The position numbers and the translations under genes were made by a program. The notes beneath the pieces are model-generated. The model saw nothing but the letters and a program-made list of their open reading frames with translations. It was not told the DNA's origin and ran no database searches. DNA of 64,000 nucleotides from Guyparkeria sp016278265 (GTDB lineage Bacteria > Pseudomonadota > Gammaproteobacteria > Halothiobacillales > Halothiobacillaceae), in the NCBI RefSeq assembly GCF_044582145.1, contig NZ_JBDODO010000009.1. One strand, given 5' to 3'. Numbering within the stretch: position 1 is the first letter of the stretch; every line of letters begins with the position of its first letter. Below are positions 25,316 through 34,828 of the stretch, one piece after another.

Positions 25316-27228
25316 GTGGCGCTCACCTTGTCCAGAAATGCGGCGATATTAGTGGCGATCGAACGAGAATCAAGCCCGGTGTCGGCGAGACACTCCTCGC
25401 GGGTGCCATGTTCGATGAAACGGTCTTCTAGCCCCAAACGCAGACCGGGGCGATTCACGCCGTGCTCGGCCAGCGCCAGCAGCAACTCGCTGCCCACCCC
25501 ACCGATGCGGCTGCCTTCCTCGACAGTGACTACGGCGTCATGCTCCGCGGCCAGCGCGGCAAGGCGTTCGGTCGCCAGCGGGCGGGCCCAGCGCAGGTTG
25601 ACCAGCGTGGCATCCAGGGTCTCGCTGATCGGGACCAATCGTTCGACCATCGCGCCGATGCCGATCAACAACACCCGCCGAGGCGCGTCCGCTGTGCCGC
25701 GGCGCAACAGGTGCGGCGTCGTGGCGGCTTCGCCCAATGGCTGGCCGCCAAGGTCATCCGGGCACTGATCCCGCGGGTAGCGAATCAGGCAAGGACCGTC
25801 GTGCGCCAAGGCCCAGTCGATGGCCGCAGCCAGATCGCGCGCATGGGCCGGGACGGCGACGGCGAGATTCGGCACGCTCATCCCCAGGGACAGATCGAAG
25901 CTGCCCGCGTGGGTGGGGCCGTCCGGTCCCACCAGGCCGGCGCGATCTACCAGGAAGGTGACGGGCAGGTCCTGCAGGGCGATATCGTGGATCACCTGGT
26001 CCCAGGCGCGTTGCAGGAAGGTCGAGTAGATGGCGACCACCGGGCGCAAACCCTCGGTGGCCAGCCCGCCGGCCAGTGTGACGGCGTGTTGTTCGGCGAT
26101 GCCGACGTCGTACAGGCGTTCCGGGAAGCGGGCGGCAAACCCCTTGAGACCGGAGCCCTCGATCATGGCGGGGGTGATCGCGACCACGCGCTGGTCGTAT
26201 TCGGCGTGGTGTTCGAGTCGTGCGGCGGCGAGCTCGGTCCAGGTTGACGGGGCGACCGGCTTTTTTGGCTTTTCGGTCGAGGGTGACATCGCCCGGCTCA
26301 CGCCATTGCGTCCCACGCCGTGAAAACCGACCGGGTCGCGCTCGGCCGGCGCCAGGCCGCGACCCTTCTGGGTGACCACGTGCAGCAGGCGCGGCCCGCG
26401 CTGTTCGCGCAGATTGGTGAGGGTATCGAGCAGGGTGTCGAGATCGTGACCGTCGATCGGGCCGAAGTAGCGAAAGCCCAGTTCCTCGAACAGGCTCGAG
26501 GTGCCCAGCAGGTGGTGCATGCCGTCCCGCAGCCCGGCGCGGGTCGATTCCAGCAATTCGCCCAACGGGCCGGCCTGCGCGAGTATTTCCTCGCCGGAAT
26601 GGCGGAATCGCTCGATGACCGGATTGCTGCGCAGCCGGGTCAGGTGCTGGTTCAGCGCGCCGACATTCGCCGAGATGCTCATCTCGTTGTCGTTGAGGAT
26701 GACCAGCAGATTGGCCTGCCGGTCGCCGGCGTGATTGAGCGCCTCGAAGGCCTGCCCGGCCGTCATGGCGCCATCGCCGATGATCGCGACTGCCTGGCGG
26801 TCCTCGCCCTTGCGTTCGGTGGCCAGCGCCATGCCGAGCGCCGCGCTGATCGAGGTGCTGGAATGGCCCGCACCAAAGGGGTCGTATTCGCTTTCCGCCC
26901 GCCGGGTGAAGCCGGCAGGGCCGCCGTGCTGGCGCAATTGGCTCATCCAGGCGCGGCGACCGGTGAGCATCTTGTGCAGGTAGGTCTGGTGGCCGACATC
27001 CCAGACCAGCCGGTCGTAGGGTGTGTCGAAGACCCGGTGGAGGGCCAGCGTGAGTTCGACCACACCGAGGTTGGCGGCCAGGTGCCCACCGGTCGCCTCG
27101 ACCTGCTCGAGCAGCGCATGGCGCATCTCCTCGGCGAGCGCCGCGAGCGAGCCGCGGGAGAGCGCCCGAAGGTCGGCTGGCCGTTCGATCAGGTCGAGCA
27201 GGTGTGTCTGGCGGGGGGAGAGCGGCAT
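25312..27228 (-). CDS. dxs: 1-deoxy-D-xylulose-5-phosphate synthase
   Basis: Thiamine-dependent first enzyme of the MEP isoprenoid pathway, also feeding thiamine and pyridoxal synthesis. The 638 residues show the ThDP motif GDGAMTAGQAFEALN, WDVGHQTYLHKML near the start, and the transketolase pyrimidine domain with DVGIAEQHAVTLAGG. The ATG at 27228 overlaps the ispA stop (TGATG); the longer frame to 27387 reads antisense to nothing conserved and is rejected. ispA-dxs is a common pairing. Confidence 0.96.
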   Translation of the reverse strand: MPLSPRQTHLLDLIERPADLRALSRGSLAALAEEMRHALLEQVEATGGHLAANLGVVELTLALHRVFDTPYDRLVWDVGHQTYLHKMLTGRRAWMSQLRQHGGPAGFTRRAESEYDPFGAGHSSTSISAALGMALATERKGEDRQAVAIIGDGAMTAGQAFEALNHAGDRQANLLVILNDNEMSISANVGALNQHLTRLRSNPVIERFRHSGEEILAQAGPLGELLESTRAGLRDGMHHLLGTSSLFEELGFRYFGPIDGHDLDTLLDTLTNLREQRGPRLLHVVTQKGRGLAPAERDPVGFHGVGRNGVSRAMSPSTEKPKKPVAPSTWTELAAARLEHHAEYDQRVVAITPAMIEGSGLKGFAARFPERLYDVGIAEQHAVTLAGGLATEGLRPVVAIYSTFLQRAWDQVIHDIALQDLPVTFLVDRAGLVGPDGPTHAGSFDLSLGMSVPNLAVAVPAHARDLAAAIDWALAHDGPCLIRYPRDQCPDDLGGQPLGEAATTPHLLRRGTADAPRRVLLIGIGAMVERLVPISETLDATLVNLRWARPLATERLAALAAEHDAVVTVEEGSRIGGVGSELLLALAEHGVNRPGLRLGLEDRFIEHGTREECLADTGLDSRSIATNIAAFLDKVSAT

Positions 27229-28193
27229 CAGTAGCGCCGCCGGGTGACGAAATCGAGGCAGGCGCTCAACGCCTGGCCGTCGGCTCCGAGGGTGGCCAGT
27301 TCCCACAGCACGGCGTGGGCGTGGCGCACGGTGTCGTCGAGCTCGCGACGTGCGCCGTCGAGTCCCGCGACGGTGACGTAGGAGCACTTGTCCGCCGCGG
27401 CATCCTTGCCCGGGGTCTTGCCCAGGTCTTCGGCCGAACCGGTGACATCAAGGATGTCGTCCTGGATCTGGAAGGCCCGGCCCAGCAGGCGCCCGAAGTC
27501 GTCGACCAGCCGGAGTTGGCGTTCCGGCAGGCCCGCCCAGCGGGCGCCTAAACCCAGCGAGGCGCGGATCAGTGCGCCGGTCTTGCGATCGTGCAGGTCG
27601 GCCAGTTGGGCCAGATCCGGGGCATCGTCGTCACCCGCCTGCCCGGCAAGGTCCAGGTCGATCGCCTGGCCGCCGACCATGCCCGCCGGGCCGATCGCCG
27701 CGGCGAGGCGGCGGGTCCAGTCGAGTCGGGTCGCGGGGTCGGCTTGCGCCTCGGCCAGTGTCGTGAAGGCTAGGCTCTGCAGGGCGTCCCCGGCGAGGAT
27801 CGCGGTGGCCTCGTCGAAGGCGCGGTGCAGGGTGGGGCGCCCGCGGCGCAGGTCGTCGTCATCCATGCTCGGCAGGTCATCGTGGACCAGCGAGTAGACA
27901 TGCACGAGTTCGACGGCGATGGCGGCCGGCCACAGGCCGTCGAATCGCGCCTCGTCCGTCTCGGGCCACGGGCGGCCAATCAGGCTGCCGAGAAAGACCA
28001 GGGCCGGGCGAAAGCGCTTGCCGCCGTCGAGGCTGGCGTGCCGCAGGGCGCCGGCCAGTCGAGGCGGGGTGTCGGCGAGTTGGCGGTCAAGCGCGGACGT
28101 CAGGCGCACCTCCACCTGGTCGCGAAAGGCGGTCAGCCAGGTGTCGAAACCATCCGGGGCGGCCAGGGTGCTGCTGTGCGGGGCGTGGGTCAC
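27228..28193 (-). CDS. ispA: Farnesyl diphosphate synthase
   Basis: Short-chain trans-prenyltransferase making geranyl and farnesyl diphosphate. 321 residues, slightly longer than E. coli IspA because of an N-terminal extension. First aspartate-rich motif DDLPSMDDDD (about 105-114), second motif DDILD with QIQ in front, and the GGKRFRP substrate-binding motif. Translationally coupled to dxs; xseB ends five bases upstream. Confidence 0.94.
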   Translation of the reverse strand: MTHAPHSSTLAAPDGFDTWLTAFRDQVEVRLTSALDRQLADTPPRLAGALRHASLDGGKRFRPALVFLGSLIGRPWPETDEARFDGLWPAAIAVELVHVYSLVHDDLPSMDDDDLRRGRPTLHRAFDEATAILAGDALQSLAFTTLAEAQADPATRLDWTRRLAAAIGPAGMVGGQAIDLDLAGQAGDDDAPDLAQLADLHDRKTGALIRASLGLGARWAGLPERQLRLVDDFGRLLGRAFQIQDDILDVTGSAEDLGKTPGKDAAADKCSYVTVAGLDGARRELDDTVRHAHAVLWELATLGADGQALSACLDFVTRRRY

Positions 28194-28198
28194 GGGCG

Positions 28199-28480
28199 TC
28201 AGGACGAGCGCTCGTCGCGTCCGGACTCATCCGCTTCCGGGTCGTTGATTGCCGCCACCCGCCGCTCGGCCTCGTCGAGGGCCCGCTGGCACTGGCGTTC
28301 GAGTTCGACGCCGCGTTCGTAGTCCTTGAGCGACTGCTCGAGGTTCTGCTCGCCGGTCTCCAGGCGAGCCACGATCTGCTCAAGCTCGGTCAGGGCCTGC
28401 TCGTAGCGCGTGATCGCGGACGGATCGCCGTTCTCGACGGTTTGCGAACGGATGGTCTTGGATGCGGGGGAAGAATCCAT
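28199..28480 (-). CDS. xseB: Exodeoxyribonuclease VII small subunit
   Basis: 93-residue small subunit of ExoVII. The helical hairpin core YEQALTELEQIVARLETGEQ and LEQSLKDYERGVEL is diagnostic. ATG at 28480 has a GAGAGGC ribosome site; the frame extends to 28576 without conservation. It heads the xseB-ispA-dxs-queD set. xseA is not in the window. Confidence 0.92.
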   Translation of the reverse strand: MDSSPASKTIRSQTVENGDPSAITRYEQALTELEQIVARLETGEQNLEQSLKDYERGVELERQCQRALDEAERRVAAINDPEADESGRDERSS

Positions 28481-28521
28481 GGGAAGCCTCTCGGATAGCT
28501 GGGCTCGATTATATCGTCGTA

Positions 28522-28539
28522 GGGAACCTCTGCACGAAT
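28522..28539 (+). repeat. Solo sequence resembling the end of the bcp-phoH element
   Basis: GGGAACCTCTGCACGAAT matches the left terminus of the element at 20808-21080 at 15 of 18 positions (GGGAA, then CTGCACGAAT). No inverted partner is found in the gap between xseB and radA. It could be a decayed IS end or chance. Confidence 0.35.
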
Positions 28540-28601
28540 CGAGCGTGTCCCTGCGGGAGCGAGGGGAAGTAACCAAAGCGGTCGATCGGATCGGTGCGGA
28601 T

Positions 28602-29984
28602 TCAGAAGGTGTCGACCGCCTCGATGGCCTGGTCGAGATGCGCCACGGCGATGACTTCCAGGCCGTCGATTGGTTTGGACGGCTTGTTGCCGCGCGGCAC
28701 GATCGCGCGGGTAAAGCCGTGCTTGGCCGCCTCGGTCAGTCGCTCCGGGCCGCCCGGGACCGGGCGGATCTCACCGGCCAGCCCGACCTCGCCGAAGATC
28801 ACCAGCCCCTGCGGCAGCGGGCGGTCGCGAAAGCTCGACAACATCGCGATCAGGCTGGCCAGATCGGAGGCGGTCTCGTTGACGCGCACGCCACCGACCA
28901 CGTTGAGAAACACGTCCTGGTCGAACAGCGCGACCTGGCCGTGGCGATGCAGTACGGCGAGCAGCATCGCCAACCGGTTCTGGTCGAGACCGACGGTAAG
29001 CCGGCGCGAGCCGCCGCCGGGGTGATCGGCCACCAGCGCCTGGACCTCGACCAGCATCGGGCGGGTGCCTTCGCGAGTGACCATCACCACGCTGCCCGGC
29101 ACGGGCTTCTCGTGGCGGGAGAGGAAGATCGCCGACGGGTTCGAGACCGGTTTGAGGCCATGGTCGGTCATGCCGAACACGCCCACCTCGTTGGCCGCGC
29201 CGAAGCGGTTCTTGACCGCGCGGATGACGCGAAAGCGCGCGCCCGGATCGCCCTCGAAGTAGAGCACCGTGTCGACCATGTGCTCGAGCACGCGGGGGCC
29301 GGCGAGCGCCCCTTCCTTGGTGACGTGGCCCACGATCAGCACGATCACGTCATGTCGCTTGGCGAAGCGCACCAGCTGGGCGGTGGCCTCGCGCAGTTGC
29401 GAGACCGAGCCCGGGGCGGCGGAGAGCTCCTCGGTGTAGAGCGTCTGGATGGAGTCGACCACCATCAGCCCGGGCAGCGATTTCGAGCAGGCCGCAAGGA
29501 TCGACTCGATGCGGGTCTCGCTCAACAGCGTCAGCTCGCCGGCCCGCCCGGCGAGGTCGGTACCCAGCCGGCGAGCGCGCAGGGCGACCTGCTGCAGGGA
29601 TTCCTCGCCGGTGACGTACAGGCACTCGAGGCGATCCTGCAGGCCCAGGACCGTCTGCAGCAGCAGGGTGGACTTGCCGATGCCCGGATCGCCACCGAGC
29701 AGCACCACCGAGCCGGGGACCAATCCGCCACCCAGAACCCGGTCGAGCTCGCCCAGGCCGCTGGACTCGCGCGGGGTCTCGGAGACCTCGACCTCACCGA
29801 TGGCGGTGATGCGCGCGGCCTCGCCGGCGTAGCCGGCCACCTCGCGTGTGGGCGACTTGCCGCCCGGCAGGCGCATTTCGGCGAGGCTGTTCCACGCGCC
29901 GCAATCGGTGCAGCGACCGGCCCACTTGGGGTGGTCGGCGCCACACTCGCGGCAGACGAAGGCGGTCTGGCTCTTCTTCGCCAT
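28602..29984 (-). CDS. radA: DNA repair protein RadA
   Basis: DnaB-like branch-migration helicase/RecA-family ATPase for recombination intermediates. 460 residues: zinc finger C11/C14/C25/C28, RecA-like core with Walker A GGDPGIGKST near residue 95, the RadA-specific KNRFG motif (VKNRFGA near 253), and a C-terminal Lon-protease-like domain without protease activity. It ends 122 bases before xseB. A CorC-like gene is 6 bases upstream. Confidence 0.95.
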   Translation of the reverse strand: MAKKSQTAFVCRECGADHPKWAGRCTDCGAWNSLAEMRLPGGKSPTREVAGYAGEAARITAIGEVEVSETPRESSGLGELDRVLGGGLVPGSVVLLGGDPGIGKSTLLLQTVLGLQDRLECLYVTGEESLQQVALRARRLGTDLAGRAGELTLLSETRIESILAACSKSLPGLMVVDSIQTLYTEELSAAPGSVSQLREATAQLVRFAKRHDVIVLIVGHVTKEGALAGPRVLEHMVDTVLYFEGDPGARFRVIRAVKNRFGAANEVGVFGMTDHGLKPVSNPSAIFLSRHEKPVPGSVVMVTREGTRPMLVEVQALVADHPGGGSRRLTVGLDQNRLAMLLAVLHRHGQVALFDQDVFLNVVGGVRVNETASDLASLIAMLSSFRDRPLPQGLVIFGEVGLAGEIRPVPGGPERLTEAAKHGFTRAIVPRGNKPSKPIDGLEVIAVAHLDQAIEAVDTF

Positions 29985-29990
29985 GGGGCC

Positions 29991-31265
29991 TTAGATCCCG
30001 CTGTCGTCGCGTTTGAAGGTAGTGATCAGGGCGGTATCGACCGCGCGCTTTCTGACCGTGCGTACCTCGATATGGGCGTCGGGTAACTCGACGGCGGCAC
30101 CCACGGTCGGCAGGGATTCGAGCTGCTCGATCACCAGGCCGTTGAGCGTGCTGGCCTCGTCGGTAGGCAGATCGACCTCGAGCTCGCGGTTGATCTCGCG
30201 GATCGGCAGGTTGCCGCGCACGATATAGCGGCCATCGTCCTGCAGGGTGATCCCTTCGTGATCCGAGTCGGGCGAGGTGGTGAACTCGCCCACGATCTCT
30301 TCGAGGATGTCCTCGAGCGTGACCAGGCCCTGGATGTCGCCGTACTCGTCGACCACCAACGCCGAGCGACGCTCCTGACGCTGGAAGTTCAGGAGCTGGG
30401 TCGTTAGTGGCGTGCCCTCGGGGACATAGTAGGGTTCGGCCAGCCGGCGCTTGAGACGCGAGAGCGTCAGGCTCTGATCGATCAGCGGCCCGATCAGTCG
30501 CCGGACGTTGATGATGCCGATGGTGTGTTCGACCGACCCCTCGAACACGGGCAGGCGCGAGTACTGCGCGTGAATCAACTGGTCGAGGATGTGATCCCAG
30601 TCCTGGGTGATGTCGATGCCGACGATCTCGGCGCGCGGGATCATGATGTCCTCGACGCTGGCCTGGCCCAGTTCGAGGACCGAGAGCAGCATGGTCTGGT
30701 CCAAATCCGGCAGGCGCTGCCCGGATTCGCGCACGATCGTGTGCAGCTCGGCGCGTGTCAGGGCGTTTGATCCGGGGCCGCTCGGGTGCAGGCCGAAGAT
30801 CGACAGCAGGCTGTTGGCCATCCAGTTGATCAGCCAGATCACCGGCCGCAGCGGGCGGATCAGGAACGTGTAGACGAACGAGGCCGGGAAGGCGAATCGC
30901 TCCGGAAAGACCGCAGCGGCGGTCTTGGGTGCGACCTCGCCGAAGATCAGCAACAGGAAGGTCATCGCCCCGGTGGCAATGGCGATCCCGGAATCACCGA
31001 ACAACCGCAGGCCGATCACCGTGGCGATGGACGAGGCCAGGATGTTGACGAAGTTGTTGCCCAGCAGGATCAGGCCGATCAGCCGGTCGGGTTGCTCGAG
31101 CAGCTTTGATGCCCGTAGTGCACCCCGGTGGCCCTGCTTGGCCAGGTGGCGCAACCGGTAGCGGTTGAGCGCCATCAGGGCGGTCTCCGAGCTGGAGAAG
31201 AATGCGGACAGGACGATGAGCACGGCGAGGGCCGCGAACAGATAACCTAAGGGTATTTCGTTCAA
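29991..31265 (-). CDS. CorC/HlyC-family (DUF21-CBS) membrane transporter
   Basis: 424-residue protein with an N-terminal DUF21 domain of about four membrane segments (residues 5-180), a cytoplasmic CBS pair (about 200-325) and a C-terminal CorC_HlyC domain (about 335-415). Family members (CorC, YfjD, CNNM-like) are implicated in magnesium/sodium exchange. The start is TTG at 31265 with no strong ribosome site; upstream in-frame sequence has no better start. It is next to ypjD, a common order. Confidence 0.88.
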   Translation of the reverse strand: MNEIPLGYLFAALAVLIVLSAFFSSSETALMALNRYRLRHLAKQGHRGALRASKLLEQPDRLIGLILLGNNFVNILASSIATVIGLRLFGDSGIAIATGAMTFLLLIFGEVAPKTAAAVFPERFAFPASFVYTFLIRPLRPVIWLINWMANSLLSIFGLHPSGPGSNALTRAELHTIVRESGQRLPDLDQTMLLSVLELGQASVEDIMIPRAEIVGIDITQDWDHILDQLIHAQYSRLPVFEGSVEHTIGIINVRRLIGPLIDQSLTLSRLKRRLAEPYYVPEGTPLTTQLLNFQRQERRSALVVDEYGDIQGLVTLEDILEEIVGEFTTSPDSDHEGITLQDDGRYIVRGNLPIREINRELEVDLPTDEASTLNGLVIEQLESLPTVGAAVELPDAHIEVRTVRKRAVDTALITTFKRDDSGI

Positions 31266-31434
31266 GAGAGGTGACGCTTGTGATTGAACCAGCGGGAAGT
31301 GTACGTCGACGCCCCCGGCATTTCGAGCCGGCTCGACAAGGTGGGGGCATCAAGCGTAAGGGCGTTCGATCCGAGGCCCGCCTAATCGCGCGGCGATGGC
31401 TCGTTTCGAGCGGGTGATCGAGTCACTGATCGGC

Positions 31435-32256
31435 TCACTGGAGGTTGAGGATCCACTCGAGCACGATCTTGGTGCCGAAATAGGCCAGGCCCATCAGGAT
31501 GAAACCCGCCAGGGTCCATTGTACCGCGGTACGACCGCGCCAGCCGGCGATGTGTCGCCCGACCAGCAGCACGGCGAAGACCACCCAGGCGATCACCGAG
31601 AGCACGGTCTTGTGCACCAGGTGCTGGGCAAGGATGTTCTCCAGGAACAGAAAACCGGTGATCAACGCCATGGTGAGCAGCAGAAAGCCGATCACGATGA
31701 AGCGGAACATCAACTGCTCGACCGACTCCATCGGCGGCAGTCGCCGGACCCAGCCGGCCGGGTTGTGGCCATGCAGGGCCTGGTGCTGGATCAGCAGCAT
31801 CACGCCCTGCAGGGCAGCGAGGGTCAGCAGGGCGTAGGCCGACAGCGAGATCAGGATGTGGGCATCCAGGGCGAACTCGCCGGTGCGGATGGGCACGTTC
31901 GATTCCGGCACGAACACGGTGAGAAAGACCGTCAGGGCCGTGACCGGCAGCAGCACCACCGCGATCCCATCGAGCCGTTCGCGGAAGGCGCTGATCACCG
32001 TGATCGCGCTGGCCAGGCCGAACACCGCGGCCAGCGAGTTGAGCACGCTCAGGTTGAGTGCGGCCGGTTCCGACTGGAACCCCAATTGATAGAGCAGGGC
32101 GCCTTGACCGATCAGCGCCGCCACGGCGAGCAGCAGTCCGGGCAGGCGGAAGGATACCCGCTCGAGCCGTGGCCACTGGTCCACCAGCAGGAAAACGGTG
32201 GCAAGGACAAAGCCGGCGATGGTCGCGATGGCGAGAAAGGTCACGCTGTGGTCCAC
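31435..32256 (-). CDS. ypjD: CcsA-like inner-membrane protein YpjD
   Basis: 273-residue protein with eight predicted membrane helices and the cytochrome c assembly (CcsA/CcmC) fold, in the YpjD group whose function is not settled. Two candidate haem-ligand histidines lie in DAHILISL and HKTVLSV. GTG at 32256 is chosen because AGGAGG sits 10 bases upstream and the first helix begins directly after it; the frame to 32325 adds a hydrophilic stretch. The 169-bp gap to the CorC-like gene shows no clear feature. Confidence 0.85.
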   Translation of the reverse strand: MDHSVTFLAIATIAGFVLATVFLLVDQWPRLERVSFRLPGLLLAVAALIGQGALLYQLGFQSEPAALNLSVLNSLAAVFGLASAITVISAFRERLDGIAVVLLPVTALTVFLTVFVPESNVPIRTGEFALDAHILISLSAYALLTLAALQGVMLLIQHQALHGHNPAGWVRRLPPMESVEQLMFRFIVIGFLLLTMALITGFLFLENILAQHLVHKTVLSVIAWVVFAVLLVGRHIAGWRGRTAVQWTLAGFILMGLAYFGTKIVLEWILNLQ

Positions 32257-32329
32257 GGGGGACGCTCCTCCTGGAATCGGGGGCCGCAGGGCGGGTTCGT
32301 GTCGATCGACGACACAGTCTGCCACAGAG

Positions 32330-33733
32330 TCAGTGTGGCAAATCCTCGTCGGGTCGGTCGGGCAGTTTCTTGTGCGGATTGAGAATGCCCGCCGGGTCGA
32401 AGACGGCCTTGATGCCGCGCATCAGGTCGAGCGAATCCGGTGGGATCTCGCGGGCGACGAACTCGCGCTTGACCAGGCCGATGCCGTGCTCGCCCGAGAG
32501 CGTGCCGTCCAGGCACAGGACCGCGTCGAACACCTCGTCCAGGGCCTGCTCGGCACCGGCCATCTGCGTCGGGTCGTCCGGGTCGACCAGCAGGTTGACG
32601 TGGATGTTGCCGTTGCCGGCGTGGCCGAAACTGACGATGGTGATGGCGTGCCGGGTGGCGATGTCATCCAGGGTCTCGATCAGTCGCGGAATGCGTGAGA
32701 CCGGCACGACCACGTCCTCGTTGATCTTCTTCGGCGCAACCTGGCGCAGGGTGGGCGAGAGCGCCTTACGGGAGGCCCACAGTCGCGCCTGTTCCTCGGC
32801 CGTTTGCGCGACGGCGATATCGGCATCGGCCGCGCTTGCCGCCGCGACCACCCGCTCGACCGTCGCGTCGATACCGCTCTGGTCGCCGTCGACCTCGATC
32901 ATCAGCATGGCCCCGGCGGTCGCCGGAATATCGACCGCCGAGTTCTTGCGCAGCAGGTCGAGGGCATTGCCGTCGATGAACTCGATCGCCGCCGGGGTGG
33001 CCGGCTGGGCCATCACGCGGGAGACCGCCGCCGAGGCGGCATGCATGTCCGGGTAGAAGGCGCGCAGCAGGCGTCGGGTTTCCGGCAGCGGCGTGAGCTT
33101 GAGTGTCGCCTCGGTGATCACGCCCAGTGTGCCCTCGCAGCCGATCAGCAACCGGGTCAGGTCGTGCCCGACCACCCCCTTGGTGGTCTGCGAGCCGGCC
33201 TTGATGGTTCGCCCCCGACCGTCGACCGCCCGCAGGCCGAGGACATTCTCGCGGGTGGTGCCGTACTTGACCGCGTGCGGGCCGGCGGCATTGCAACCGA
33301 GGTTGCCGCCGATGGTGCACAGGGCATTGCTGGTGGGGTCGGGGGGCCAGAAAAAGCCCTTCTCGCCGACGATGCGTTGCAGTTCGGCATTGATCAGCCC
33401 CGTCTGGACCACGATCAGTCGATCCTCGGGGCGAAAGTCCAGCACCCGGGTCATGCGGTCGGTAACCAGGACCACGCCCCCGAGGACTGGTACCGAGCCG
33501 CCGGCGGTGCCCGTGCCGCGTCCGCGCGTGGTCACCGGTATGCGATGGGCATAGGCCAAACGCATCACCTCGGCCACCTCGTCGTGGGTTTCGGGAAAGA
33601 CCACGACCGCCGGGGCATGGTGCACGCGGCTGTTGTCCATGCCGTAGGCCCAGGTCGAGCCGGCATCCGAGAGGATGCGGTCGCCGGGCAGGGCGGCGGC
33701 GAGCTGGTCGAGGAAGATTTCGAGTCCGCTCAT
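32330..33733 (-). CDS. FAD-linked oxidase, D-lactate/glycolate dehydrogenase type
   Basis: 467-residue VAO/PCMH-family flavoprotein. The FAD-binding domain (about 35-215) contains TTRGRGTGTAGG and TIGGNLGCNAAG. The C-terminal FAD-oxidase domain (about 220-455) ends with GTLSGEHGIG, typical of D-lactate dehydrogenase and GlcD. No Fe-S subunit (GlcF) or GlcE is adjacent, favouring a single-subunit D-2-hydroxyacid dehydrogenase feeding electrons to quinone or cytochrome c. ATG at 33733; upstream frame is unconserved. It follows the SIS gene by 5 bases. Confidence 0.85.
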   Translation of the reverse strand: MSGLEIFLDQLAAALPGDRILSDAGSTWAYGMDNSRVHHAPAVVVFPETHDEVAEVMRLAYAHRIPVTTRGRGTGTAGGSVPVLGGVVLVTDRMTRVLDFRPEDRLIVVQTGLINAELQRIVGEKGFFWPPDPTSNALCTIGGNLGCNAAGPHAVKYGTTRENVLGLRAVDGRGRTIKAGSQTTKGVVGHDLTRLLIGCEGTLGVITEATLKLTPLPETRRLLRAFYPDMHAASAAVSRVMAQPATPAAIEFIDGNALDLLRKNSAVDIPATAGAMLMIEVDGDQSGIDATVERVVAAASAADADIAVAQTAEEQARLWASRKALSPTLRQVAPKKINEDVVVPVSRIPRLIETLDDIATRHAITIVSFGHAGNGNIHVNLLVDPDDPTQMAGAEQALDEVFDAVLCLDGTLSGEHGIGLVKREFVAREIPPDSLDLMRGIKAVFDPAGILNPHKKLPDRPDEDLPH

Positions 33734-33738
33734 GGGGA

Positions 33739-34302
33739 TCAGTCGGTCAGGCCGAGTAGCTGGCGGTCGACCAGGTCGACCAACGCGTGGATGCACTTGA
33801 TCTGTGTTTCGTAGGCAATGCCCGGGCGCTCCGTGGGGATGCAGATCAGCCGATCCTGGCTATGCAGGTGGGGGGCGATCACCTCCTCGGAGCCGGCCGA
33901 GAGCAGTACCACTTGCATGTCGCGCTCGTGGGCCGCCCGCAGGGCCGGCAGGATGCCGTCGACCGCGTTGCAGCTGATCGCGAACAGGACGTCGTTCTGG
34001 GCTCCGAGTGCGCGGATGGAGCGGGCGAACGGCTCCTTGCCACCCGGGTATTCGGACAGTGCCAGCACGGGCAGGCCCGGTCGCGGGTGCTCCAGTTGCC
34101 CGGTCATCAGGCGGGCGAAATAGTGCGCCATGTCGTTACGTTCGCGCGAGCCACAAGCGAAGACACGCTGGCCATTGAGCACCGCGGTCAGAATGACGCC
34201 GGCAGATTCCAGCGCCTGGGGTGCCCCGGCCTCCAGTAGCTGGCCGATCTCGGCCAGATCATTGTCGATGCGTCGTTTCAGGCCGTCGAGGATGTCGCTC
34301 AT
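33739..34302 (-). CDS. SIS-domain protein, DiaA/GmhA-like
   Basis: 187-residue sugar-isomerase-fold protein. The SIS signature is present (RVFACGSRERNDMAHYFARLMTG, with the motif GNDMAHYFA altered at the first base). The lpoA-yraN-SIS order matches the E. coli lpoA-yraN-diaA cluster, so it is most likely a DiaA-type DnaA-binding regulator of initiation rather than phosphoheptose isomerase. The GmhA zinc/active-site pattern is not evident. ATG at 34302 is chosen from family length. Confidence 0.75.
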   Translation of the reverse strand: MSDILDGLKRRIDNDLAEIGQLLEAGAPQALESAGVILTAVLNGQRVFACGSRERNDMAHYFARLMTGQLEHPRPGLPVLALSEYPGGKEPFARSIRALGAQNDVLFAISCNAVDGILPALRAAHERDMQVVLLSAGSEEVIAPHLHSQDRLICIPTERPGIAYETQIKCIHALVDLVDRQLLGLTD

Positions 34303-34375
34303 GGGCGTCGAGTCCGTGGAGTAGTAGCTGAATGATTCATTGCATTGTGTAGGAGAAAGACGGTGCAGAGCTTGC

Positions 34376-34822
34376 CTAGAAGGCATCGGGCAGCCAGTCG
34401 ATGTGATTGTGTGCGCCTCGCGTCGTGACTGCCACCACGTCGAAGCGACAGTAGAGCCCCTGCCACGCTGGTTGACTGGCGATCAGGCGTTCCGCCGTCT
34501 CGCGCACCTTGGCGCACTTGCGTGCCGAGAGGCTTTCGGCGGCGGATACCAGCGCCCCGTCTTCGCGAGCGCGGACCTCGACGAAGACCAGGGTGTCGCC
34601 ATCTCGCAGGATCAGATCGATTTCGCCTCGCCCGGCACGCGCGTTGCGACGCAAACGTTTGAGACCGGCCCGCTCGAGGTGACGCAGGGCCAAGGTCTCG
34701 GCCTGCTGTCCGAGCCGTTGCCGGTGGGGCTGGCCGTCGGCCTTGTCATCGCGTCGTCGCGCCTCGAGATTATCGCCGTTGCGCCACCATCGTCGCAGGG
34801 CATCCATGCCGCGGCCTTTCAT
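34376..34822 (-). CDS. yraN: UPF0102 family protein YraN
   Basis: 148-residue endonuclease-like protein of unknown function. The conserved restriction-endonuclease-fold core is visible (RRNARAGRGEIDLI and LVFVEVRAR), giving an E/D-x(n)-ExK-like arrangement in which the lysine is replaced by R. The N-terminal 30 residues are basic and unconserved. It sits 6 bases after lpoA, as in E. coli. Confidence 0.85.
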   Translation of the reverse strand: MKGRGMDALRRWWRNGDNLEARRRDDKADGQPHRQRLGQQAETLALRHLERAGLKRLRRNARAGRGEIDLILRDGDTLVFVEVRAREDGALVSAAESLSARKCAKVRETAERLIASQPAWQGLYCRFDVVAVTTRGAHNHIDWLPDAF

Positions 34823-34828
34823 CAGGGG

